From Armatimonadota bacterium (GTDB lineage: Bacteria > Armatimonadota > Fimbriimonadia > Fimbriimonadales > ATM1), in the NCBI GenBank assembly GCA_013816225.1, contig JACDEQ010000039.1, positions 1-12,346 of the forward strand: a stretch of 12,346 nt of DNA, in the 5' to 3' direction. A program made the translations under genes and the position numbers. The notes below the pieces were generated by a model. The model saw only the letters and a program-made list of their open reading frames with translations, had not been told where the DNA came from and did no database searches. Below are positions 1 to 6,013 of the stretch, piece by piece (within the stretch, counting starts at the first letter, position 1; each line of letters opens with the position of its first letter).

Positions 1-2
1 AG

Positions 3-170
3 AATGAGAAGGGTCACGGAGTCGTAGTTTCTAGCGTCGCCGGGCGCGAGTCGACGAGGGTTTACGGCAAAGGCCTCTTGTCCGGCAAATGCGAACAGAC
101 GCTGACACCTGAAGAGCAGGAGGCGATAAACATCGCGGCGGGACTCGATGGTGACGCTGCCGGACGTTAG
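3..170 (+). CDS. C-terminal end of an unidentified protein (5' end outside window)
   Basis: An open frame enters from the left edge and runs 55 codons to a TAG at 168-170. Its codons favour G or C at third positions, like the neighbouring genes, which supports real coding. The visible part has the stretch VYGKGLLSG followed by an acidic helix-like tail with LTPEEQEAI. No catalytic motif or recognisable domain is present, so I do not assign a function. The frame overlaps the start of the ECF sigma factor gene by 23 bases, which suggests the two belong to one transcript and may be translationally coupled. The purine-rich run AGGAGG at 119-124 lies inside this frame, too far from the sigma start to be its usual ribosome binding site. 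Confidence 0.5.
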   Translation, partial: NEKGHGVVVSSVAGRESTRVYGKGLLSGKCEQTLTPEEQEAINIAAGLDGDAAGR

Positions 171-738
171 CGATGCTCGCCTTGTCGAGCGCGCACAATC
201 CGGCGACCGAGAGGCTATGGACGAGATCGTGGCGCGGTATCACACGCGGGCGTATCAATTCGCATATAGGCTGGCAGGTAATGCGGACGACGCGTCCGAT
301 CTGGTTGCAGAAGCGTTCATTCGCGTGTACACCGCGATCCAGCGCTTCAGAAGGGAAAGCCAGTTCAGCACTTGGCTCTTTCGCATCATTACGAATTGTT
401 TCCTGGACCGAAGAAAGAAAGAGCAGAGGCGGCAGACCCAAACCCTGGACGATGCCTTAGTCGTCGATGACGAGCGGGTGAGCACGTCCGTCGACGTCGA
501 GTCGCCGTCGAAGAGCTCCGAGCGCAACGAGCGGCAGCGTGTCATGGAGGACGCGATCGCGAAGTTGCCCGAGTACCAACGAGCAATGATCGTAATGTTT
601 CACGTGGAGATGCTCAGCTACGAGGAGATCGCCCACCTCCTGGACACGCCGATCGGAACCGTTAAGAGCCGGCTCAACCGGGCACGGTTAGGCCTTAGAG
701 AACTTCTCGAACCTCATGAGGAACTTTTTGTAAAGTGA
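148..738 (+). CDS. ECF-type RNA polymerase sigma factor (sigma-70 family, sigma-E-like)
   Basis: This 196-residue protein directs RNA polymerase core to a dedicated promoter set. Region 2 covers about residues 24-92. It contains the core-binding and -10 recognition helices (the segment with DLVAEAFIRVY and FSTWLFRIITNCFLDRRKK). Region 4, the -35-binding helix-turn-helix, covers about 132-188, with LSYEEIAHLLDTPIGTVKSR being typical. The linker at 93-130 is charged and variable. There is no region 1 or 3, and the length is usual for the ECF group. The start is ATG at 148, with GTG at 151 an alternative. A stop at 127-129 in the same frame prevents any longer form, and only a weak GGCGG precedes the start. 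The next gene, 37 bases downstream, encodes a zinc-motif anti-sigma factor, so the signal is probably sensed at the membrane. The target promoter sequence cannot be read here. Confidence 0.95.
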   Translation: MVTLPDVSDARLVERAQSGDREAMDEIVARYHTRAYQFAYRLAGNADDASDLVAEAFIRVYTAIQRFRRESQFSTWLFRIITNCFLDRRKKEQRRQTQTLDDALVVDDERVSTSVDVESPSKSSERNERQRVMEDAIAKLPEYQRAMIVMFHVEMLSYEEIAHLLDTPIGTVKSRLNRARLGLRELLEPHEELFVK

Positions 739-775
739 CGCAGTCAGAGTTCGTAACTCAACAAGGCGGGGTTGT

Positions 776-1645
776 ATGACCTGCGATAAAGCACAAGAAC
801 TATTTAGCGAACTACACGAGGAGTCGATCAGCGAGGGCCTCAGGCAGGCTGTCGAGCGGCACATTGCGGAGTGCCCTTCGTGCGAACATACCTTCGGCGT
901 TTTCGGCTCGACTTATCGAGCCATTGCGGACTTGCCCGCGATGGAGGTTCCCAGCGACATTCGGGAGCACATCGCTCGCCGGCTCGACCACGTGGATTGG
1001 GAGCGAAAGCAGACGGCTCCGGCCGGTAAAGGGTTTCGGTTCGTTCTTTTAGGCGTTGCGGCAGCGCTCTTGGTCGGGGCGATTGTTTTCCGCGGACCTT
1101 GGTCGAATTCGGGTTCGAATGGTGTAGGCGCCAACATCACGGGTGCCCCGGGAACGCTATTCAAACCGCTCGAAACGCAATTGGTCGAAGGCAGCCTTCA
1201 CATCCAAATGGTGCCCAAGGAAGACATTCGCATACAGGTGCTTCAAGGCGGATCCGATTTTGAAACTCTACCGCCGAGAGACGCGAAACGCACGAGGGTG
1301 GACATCGCGAAAGCATCCGAACTCTACGATGCTCCGCTGAATGTTATCGGCGGCACTCCCCCGGCTCTTTGGCTGAAGGCGGACAACGAGACGTCGACGA
1401 CGGCGATTTTCTTCCCGCAACCGGCTGTCAAGCTGGCCAACGTATCCGAAGGAAACCTGGTCCAAACTTTGCAAGCCCTCGCAACTCGGCACAATGTGAC
1501 GATCGAAGCTAGACTCGAAGATGCCGGGCCCTTGACGGAACGGCGAATCGATGGCGCGTCGCTGATGGGTAACCTCGACGATGCTCTGGCCGGGACAGGC
1601 CTAACCGCTAAAATGGTTTCGGATTCGCTCGTTCGAATCCGTTAG
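776..1645 (+). CDS. Membrane anti-sigma factor: zinc-finger N-terminus, one membrane helix, STN-like C-terminal domain
   Basis: The 289-residue product probably holds the sigma factor encoded just upstream inactive. Its N-terminus has Cys3 and the H29-x3-C33-x2-C36 arrangement of the zinc-binding anti-sigma (ZAS) fold. One hydrophobic helix spans about residues 87-105 (FRFVLLGVAAALLVGAIVF), placing the sigma-binding part in the cytoplasm and residues 106-289 outside. The outer part ends in a segment (about 219-289) whose pattern resembles the STN domain found at the N-terminus of secretins and TonB-dependent receptors. That pattern is LVQTLQALATRHNVTIEA, then LDDALAGTGLTAKMVSDSL, then a closing VRIR strand. 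In those proteins the domain takes part in contacts with envelope partners, so it may be the sensor here. The ZAS and membrane assignments are secure. The STN match is by pattern only. The middle part (135-215) is unrecognised and might be FecR-like. Confidence 0.88.
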   Translation: MTCDKAQELFSELHEESISEGLRQAVERHIAECPSCEHTFGVFGSTYRAIADLPAMEVPSDIREHIARRLDHVDWERKQTAPAGKGFRFVLLGVAAALLVGAIVFRGPWSNSGSNGVGANITGAPGTLFKPLETQLVEGSLHIQMVPKEDIRIQVLQGGSDFETLPPRDAKRTRVDIAKASELYDAPLNVIGGTPPALWLKADNETSTTAIFFPQPAVKLANVSEGNLVQTLQALATRHNVTIEARLEDAGPLTERRIDGASLMGNLDDALAGTGLTAKMVSDSLVRIR

Positions 1646-2148
1646 GCCAACGCCCGGCGGCGGTAGGAGGGAAGCACCTCTAGCTTCGCTCTCGCGGCTA
1701 GTTCCTCGGCGAGCAGTTCGAACGATACTTCCATTCCGTTTCTCTCCCATCCGAGCGGCACTTTGACCCCGGAAACCAACAGCCAGGCGTATGGCCGCAG
1801 GGTCAGCTTGCCTCCTTCATAAACGACTTGGAAGGTTCGCTTCGAACTCGTTACCGACCTGATCTCGGAGTAGAGGATGCTCTTGGGTAGTCCCGCCCCA
1901 AGCATTTCCAAACGGTCTTCGTGAAATCGGTATTCGAGTCGGTCGATCGCCCACCCTCCTGCACTTGCGACGGTTGCCTTGCCGATGTCAAGAGCTTTGC
2001 CCAAGGCCGCTCCTACAACGCCTTTGAGCGAGATTTCGTCCCGCTTCACGGGTTTAAGGTCGACCGATCTTAGGGATTGAGAACCGATTTTCAGCCATCG
2101 CAAGATGTCGGCGGGCTTATACACATCGAACTGGGGCACGAACGGCAT
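1642..2148 (-). CDS. Conserved-looking protein of unknown function, possibly PH-like fold
   Basis: The frame encodes 168 residues from an ATG whose complement is at 2146-2148, and ends in a TAA at 1642-1644. It has no signal peptide and no clear membrane helix. A glycine- and alanine-rich stretch (about residues 43-67, GVVGAALGKALDIGKATVAS) is mildly hydrophobic. The C-terminal half alternates short beta-like strands: YRFHEDRLEML, ILYSEIRSVTSS, TFQVVYEGGKLTLRP. That rhythm, with a turn between strands and an ExR in the second, recalls bacterial PH-like domains, but I cannot confirm it. The end (AEELAARAKLEVLP) looks helical. It converges on the anti-sigma gene with overlapping stop codons and diverges from the broken DUF937-OmpA gene. 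No convincing ribosome binding site precedes the start. Membrane-surface binding would be a guess. Confidence 0.65.
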   Translation of the reverse strand: MPFVPQFDVYKPADILRWLKIGSQSLRSVDLKPVKRDEISLKGVVGAALGKALDIGKATVASAGGWAIDRLEYRFHEDRLEMLGAGLPKSILYSEIRSVTSSKRTFQVVYEGGKLTLRPYAWLLVSGVKVPLGWERNGMEVSFELLAEELAARAKLEVLPSYRRRALA

Positions 2149-2207
2149 ACGGGACGCATGGGGGTTTCGTTGCGTTCGAGCGCCGATTTTTTATGTGTAC
2201 AATGAAC

Positions 2208-2222
2208 TGTCCAATATGGACA
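2208..2222. promoter_or_regulatory. Dyad-symmetric element and candidate -10 box in the divergent intergenic region
   Basis: TGTCC (2208-2212) and GGACA (2218-2222) form a perfect inverted repeat around AATAT. It lies a few bases after TACAAT (2198-2203), which matches the TATAAT consensus at five of six positions. No good -35 box stands 16-18 bases upstream. If TACAAT is the -10 box for the gene starting at 2236, the dyad covers the transcription start and could be an operator. It could equally be chance, since the arms are only five bases long. Confidence 0.3.
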
Positions 2223-2223
2223 A

Positions 2224-2228
2224 GGGAG
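2224..2228 (+). promoter_or_regulatory. Ribosome binding site of the DUF937-OmpA gene
   Basis: GGGAG ends seven bases before the ATG at 2236, which is normal spacing. It supports this ATG as the original start although the gene is now broken further on. Confidence 0.7.
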
Positions 2229-2235
2229 TCTAGAG

Positions 2236-3276
2236 ATGAACCTGATCGAGTTACTAAAGAGTCAGTTGAGTGGAGGCTTGGTGCAGAAGTTGGCCTCGAT
2301 GCTGGGTATCGATGAAAGCGCGGTTTCCAAACTCCTCGATGGCGCCTTGCCTGCAATTCTGGGCGGCATCGGCGCGAAAGCTCAGACCTCCGGCGGGGCC
2401 GAAATGCTTTCCGGCATGATCCGAGACCGAAACCTGCCTACCGACGCGGACAGTCTAGCATCGCGTTTTGAAGAGGGCGATCCGGGCGGTAGTCCAGCAA
2501 TCGCGGGCGAGAGCCTTCTGGGTGGGCTCTTCGGTGAGAAGCTCGCCCGAATTACCGACTTTCTCGGCAATTTCGCCGGAATCGACAAGACGACCGCGGC
2601 GGGCCTCTTGGCCAGCGTCGCGCCGATGATCCTCGGCTTCTTGGGCAAGCATGCGCCCGGCGGTGGAACCGACCCCTCTCAGTTCGCTGGATTTCTCAAG
2701 CAGAACCTGCCTGATCCCAACAGCCTCATGCCCGCTGGCTTAGGTGACATGGCCGACATGCCTGACGTGCCCGATATGGACCAGGTCGCAGCCGGCGCGG
2801 CCACCGTTGGCCCTTCCGTTTCGCAGGCCGCTACGACGGTATCGAGCCCGAGCGCCAAGGCATCGGGCGGCGGGATGAACTGGCTTGCTTGGCTCATCGG
2901 GCTTCTGGCCGTGGGCGGACTTATCTGGTGGTTCGCGAACCGAGAGCCGGAGAAAAAGGTCGCAGAAACGCCTGCGGTGACCAGCCCAGATGCCATGACG
3001 AACACGTGGGCAATGTCGCTGCGATCCTAGACGCGTATCCCAATGTGCACTTGAAGATCGGCGGCTATACCGACAACACAGGGAATGCCGATGCCAATAT
3101 GAAGCTCTCGGCGGAGCGCGCCACGAACACCATGCAGGCGCTCGTGGGCCGCGGAATCGGCGCCGAACGTCTTGAAGCGGAAGGGCTACGGGCAGGAGCA
3201 TCCGGTCGCAGACAACTCGACCGAAGGGGGCCGCTAGCGCAATCGCCGCATCGACGTTCGGGTGACTGCTAAGTAG
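2236..3276 (+). pseudogene. DUF937 (YidB-like) - membrane helix - OmpA domain protein, disrupted
   Basis: The first 257 codons read well. A DUF937/YidB-like region rich in Gly, Leu and Ala covers about residues 1-165. A short repeat-like DMADMPDVPDMDQ stretch (171-183) follows, then an Ala/Ser-rich linker and a membrane helix at about 215-233 (NWLAWLIGLLAVGGLIWWFA). The frame then stops at 3028-3030. OmpA C-terminal domain sequence resumes in another frame from about 3008 to 3183, with NVAAILDAYPNVHLKIGGYT, DNTG and LSAERA. It returns to the original frame as YGQEHPVADNST, meets an in-frame TAG at 3235-3237, and continues as RNRRIDVRVTAK to TAG at 3274-3276. The usual OmpA start (the first strand and the residues before NVAAIL) is missing, so a small deletion near 3000-3008 is likely. 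An extra G in GGG 3183-3185 restored the frame. The family normally anchors envelope to murein. The N-terminal 264 residues could still be made. Sequencing error would need three separate faults. Confidence 0.8.
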
Positions 3277-3320
3277 ATTCCCCGTGCCCCATCCTCGAAG
3301 GGATGAGGGAAGTACTGTCT

Positions 3321-3354
3321 ACCCTCACCGCTCCACCGGTGAGGGTTCTTCCTT
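3321..3354 (+). terminator. Intrinsic terminator-like hairpin after the DUF937-OmpA remnant
   Basis: ACCCTCACCG (3321-3330) pairs perfectly over ten bases with CGGTGAGGGT (3337-3346) around a six-base loop. The pyrimidine tail TCTTCCTT follows on the plus strand. It lies 45 bases after the last codon of the OmpA remnant, where a terminator for that transcript would be expected. The T tract is interrupted by C, so termination strength is uncertain. Confidence 0.65.
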
Positions 3355-3415
3355 GGTGGCCGCCTTCTCCGACGGTCCTTCGCGGGATTGCTCAAGGAGC
3401 CCGCAGGTTGCCTGG

Positions 3416-3676
3416 TACAGTGCGCGCGTGGACGAAGGGCCGATGAGCGCGCCTACCGGCATCAGACTATGGACAACGCGATGCTCGGCGGGTGACTCAC
3501 CTTTTCAGCCGCAAGCGCGGTGCAGCTCCTCTGCGTGTTCGTTCCGTTCGCTTTGATTGCGAACCTTAGCACCGCGGACGATTTGCGGAAGGTGCTGATT
3601 GCGTTCGGGCTGCGCCGCTTGTGCTTTGCTCGGTTTGTGCGCTTGTTTGGTCTGCAGCTTATTTGATTGCTCGTTT
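3416..3676 (+). pseudogene. Possible degraded remnant of a multi-membrane-helix protein (O-antigen ligase-like)
   Basis: Frame 1 contains a hydrophobic, protein-like run from 3496: SAASAVQLLCVFVPFALIAN, then LSTADDLRKVLIAFGL. It is preceded in the same frame by NAMLGG and a TGA (3493-3495) where a Trp codon TGG would fit. Upstream, frame 2 reads APTGIRLWTT. Downstream of about 3611, frame 2 again gives a hydrophobic run, AACALLGLCACLV. Joined in the order frame 2, frame 1, frame 2, the pieces read like consecutive membrane helices. The DLRKVLIAF segment after a helix is reminiscent of O-antigen ligase or polymerase (Wzy/WaaL-type) proteins. No start, ribosome site or C-terminal part is visible. 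This is an inference from composition and frame order only. Chance hydrophobicity in a GC-rich spacer remains possible. Confidence 0.28.
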
Positions 3677-3785
3677 GAGCGGACAGAGGCACGGTTAACC
3701 TTGCTCCCAGCCTCCTCCATTTGCAGGCCACGGCGGCTGCTGATTGCCTGTGAGTTTCTTCTACGCAAATAGAGGAGGATGTTTA

Positions 3786-3829
3786 GTTCGCGAACAAGGA
3801 CGGACGGGTCCGTCGGGCCTTGTGCGAAC
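3786..3829. repeat. Long imperfect inverted repeat upstream of the helicase gene
   Basis: Three nested paired blocks share one centre: GTTCGC (3786-3791) with GCGAAC (3824-3829), ACAAG (3794-3798) with CTTGT (3819-3823), and GACGGA (3799-3804) with TCCGTC (3809-3814) around the loop CGGG. Only a GA bulge on the left and a GGGC bulge on the right interrupt about 17 pairs. A second GTTCGAAC palindrome lies just after, at 3836-3843. There is no T tract, so a terminator is unlikely. A regulator-binding region or an RNA hairpin in the helicase leader is more plausible. Confidence 0.5.
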
Positions 3830-3902
3830 CATTCCGTTCGAACCCGTTGGCCCCGCGGTCCACACGCCATACCATAGCAAGAAACTTGTCCATAATCCTT
3901 GT

Positions 3903-6002
3903 GTGCCCGATGCGCGCGCCCTGATCGAATCCGCATTCGAATGCCTGTCGGCTAAGCCGGGGTTTGTGGCGAGAGAGGATCAGCAACAGCTGGCGATGCT
4001 CATCGGGGACTGCATCGAGAGCGGCCAGCGGGGGCTATTCGAAGCGCCGACCGGTCTCGGCAAGTCGCTCGCGGCGCTGATCCCCGCGATCGCTAATGCC
4101 ATCGCAAGCGGCAAGCGAACCGTCATCGCAACCTACACGAACGTGCTCTCGGAGCAGTACTGGCGGCAAGACCTCCCGTTGGCGCTTTCTCTCTTTACCG
4201 ACGAACCGCCTAGGTGCAGCTTCCTGATCGGCAGGCAGAGGTACGCGTGCCGAGTGGGGGTGGAGGAGAACGCGCCCGAGCTTATGGAGGCCTTCGTTTC
4301 GAAAGTCCAGCTCGGGATCGAAACCGAGTTTCGCAAGCTGATTAATCGAAAGCCCAGAGAATTGGCGCATGCGTGGATGCAGATCGCCACTCCGCCCGTC
4401 TGCCCGGCGCGGCTCTGCCCCGAATACGATAAGTGCTTCTATTACAGAGCGCGGCGTCAGGCCGAGAGCGCGCGAGTCCTGATCACCAACCACAGCGTCG
4501 TTATGCAGGACGCGATCCTGCGGCGCGCTTCGCATGGGGATTCGTCGCTGCTGGGCGACTACGATTTCTTGGTAATAGACGAGGGGCATGACTTCGCGAA
4601 CGCCGCCCAGGCGGCGTTGGAGTTCGAATTGAGCGAGAACCGGCTGGGCGTGCTGTTGGGAGTTTCGAACAAGCTGGAGCAGGCTGTCTTGCCGATGGCG
4701 TCGGAGGCAGGCGCGGCGCGGGAGTGGATGGAGACTTGCGAGTCCTTCCGAGTGGCGGTCGGCAGATGTGTTACTGACTTGAAGGCATACGCGCTGGGGG
4801 CGCGGCGGACGGGCCTTCTTGCGGCATCGCCTCCGGAAGTTTGGGACAGTCCGCAGGTGAGGTCCTACGAGCAGGAGTCGCGCGAGGGGGCGCAATTGCT
4901 GGCCACTTCGGTCGCGCAAGAGATCGAGGCATTCTTGAAGGGCATTCGATCCGCGCTGAAGGGTTGGAAGGGCGAAGAGGGCAAGGAACTCGCGGGCGAT
5001 GCGCGAGAGGCAATTCGGAGCTACGAGCTTTACTTGCGCGAGTTCGGCTGGGGATGCGAGGCGCTGTTGAAGCCCCAGGGGGTTTCGGTCAGTTATGCGA
5101 ATCGCGCGTTTGGAATAGACGATGGACATACGTCGCTGCGCTACGACACCGTGGGGATCGCCGAGCCCCTCAAGGAGATGCTTTGGGACGAGAAGCCGTT
5201 CGCGTGCATGTCGGCGACGCTTGCGCTCGACGGCGACTTCGGCTTCTTCAAGCGAACCCTCGGGGCGGAGGCCGACTTCGAGGAGGTGCTGCCATCGCCA
5301 TTCGATTTCCACGAACAGGCGGCGCTCTACCTGCCTCCTATCGGTGCGATTCCGGACCCGAGCCAGGCGCGAAAGGATGGCATGGAAGACGTTTACTACG
5401 GCGCCTTGGCGAAAGAAATCGGGGCGTTGATCCGCGCGGCCGGTGGGCGGACGCTGGCTCTTTTCCACAGCCGAAAGGAGATGGAAGCGGTGTTCGAGCG
5501 GATATCCCTTCCCGAAGAGCTGCCTGTCTACGTGCAGCGGAAGACCGGCGTCGCCGCTGTAGGCGAGCGGTTTCGGGAGAACGTGTGCGCCTCGCTGTTT
5601 GCCCTGCGCTCGTTCTGGACTGGCTTCGATGCTCCCGGCGAGACGCTGTCCTGTGTGATTCTGGTGCGGGTTCCGTTCGAGGTTCCGGTCGATCCGCCAC
5701 AGGTCGTCAGGCAGGCTTGGCTCTTGACGCAAGGCCTCGATCCATTCAGCGCGCACTCGCTTCCTTTGGCGAAGATGATCATGCGGCAGGGAGCGGGTCG
5801 GCTGATCCGGCGCTCGGACGATCGGGGCGTGATCGCAATTCTCGATCCCCGGCTCCGAAGCAAACGGTATGGCGAGGAGATCCTACGCAACCTGCCCGAG
5901 GACATGCGGACCTTCAACGTCCCGGTCGAGGCATTCGCGAGCCTCGGGATCGATGGGATCGAGTCGCCTCCGAGCCACCGGAGCGATGGGGAGGGGGAGT
6001 AG
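3903..6002 (+). CDS. dinG: DinG/XPD-family iron-sulfur DNA helicase (SF2)
   Basis: The 699-residue product should be an ATP-driven 5'-3' DNA helicase acting in repair or in clearing blocked forks. Numbering from GTG 3903, the Walker A motif is APTGLGKS (48-55) and motif II is DEGH (226-229), the form known in DinG. SATL lies at 437-440, a motif IV-like segment at about 518-527, FWTGFDAPGE (motif V) at 571-580 and RQGAGRLIRR (motif VI) at 628-637. Four cysteines between motifs I and II (116, 167, 172, 178) fit the iron-sulfur cluster site, and ITNH follows at 194-197. No exonuclease domain is present. The open frame reaches back to TTG 3744 (53 extra codons), but that part is unlike the family. 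GTG 3903 puts the first helicase motif at the usual distance. It has no ribosome binding site, although CATAAT at 3891-3896 could serve a leaderless start. GTG 3822 is another option. The next gene is 11 bases away. Confidence 0.88.
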   Translation: MPDARALIESAFECLSAKPGFVAREDQQQLAMLIGDCIESGQRGLFEAPTGLGKSLAALIPAIANAIASGKRTVIATYTNVLSEQYWRQDLPLALSLFTDEPPRCSFLIGRQRYACRVGVEENAPELMEAFVSKVQLGIETEFRKLINRKPRELAHAWMQIATPPVCPARLCPEYDKCFYYRARRQAESARVLITNHSVVMQDAILRRASHGDSSLLGDYDFLVIDEGHDFANAAQAALEFELSENRLGVLLGVSNKLEQAVLPMASEAGAAREWMETCESFRVAVGRCVTDLKAYALGARRTGLLAASPPEVWDSPQVRSYEQESREGAQLLATSVAQEIEAFLKGIRSALKGWKGEEGKELAGDAREAIRSYELYLREFGWGCEALLKPQGVSVSYANRAFGIDDGHTSLRYDTVGIAEPLKEMLWDEKPFACMSATLALDGDFGFFKRTLGAEADFEEVLPSPFDFHEQAALYLPPIGAIPDPSQARKDGMEDVYYGALAKEIGALIRAAGGRTLALFHSRKEMEAVFERISLPEELPVYVQRKTGVAAVGERFRENVCASLFALRSFWTGFDAPGETLSCVILVRVPFEVPVDPPQVVRQAWLLTQGLDPFSAHSLPLAKMIMRQGAGRLIRRSDDRGVIAILDPRLRSKRYGEEILRNLPEDMRTFNVPVEAFASLGIDGIESPPSHRSDGEGE

Positions 6003-6013
6003 AATACGTTCAG

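Larger units (their letters stand above)
3277..3902. other. Long stretch without an intact gene
   Basis: Between the OmpA remnant and the GTG chosen for the helicase there are about 620 bases with no convincing complete gene. The stretch holds a terminator hairpin (3321-3354), a possible wreck of a membrane-protein gene (around 3416-3676) and a long imperfect inverted repeat (3786-3829). A short open frame at 3284-3556 has no start signal or protein-like composition. I saw no tRNA, no recognisable structured RNA and no insertion sequence ends. Confidence 0.6.

Noticed and set aside
31..441. A minus-strand open frame of 136 codons
   Set aside because: It lies opposite the ECF sigma gene and the upstream coding end, and has no recognisable feature.
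3286..3311. Short inverted repeat CATCC/GGATG just before the terminator
   Set aside because: The stem is only five to six pairs and has no tail or context. The ten-pair hairpin at 3321-3346 explains termination better.
3284..3556. A 90-codon open frame after the OmpA remnant
   Set aside because: It runs through the terminator hairpin, has Ser/Arg-rich composition without domain features, and lacks a ribosome site. Only its later part overlaps the suggested membrane-protein wreck.
3825..3840. An exact Gram-positive LexA box
   Set aside because: CGAAC and GTTCG are present, but the spacer is six bases, not the four of the known Bacillus operator. It is kept only as a hypothesis in the findings.
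4035..5756. A 573-codon open frame on the minus strand
   Set aside because: It lies entirely opposite the helicase gene. Its translation is Arg- and Leu-rich with no family motif, while the plus strand carries all helicase motifs. It is a GC-rich shadow.
4841..6013. The frame of the unknown gene is open 1173 bases further upstream, which would give a 1034-residue protein
   Set aside because: That extension overlaps the helicase gene out of frame and its translation is low-complexity Arg/Gly/Ala. Protein-like sequence begins at the GTG at 6014.
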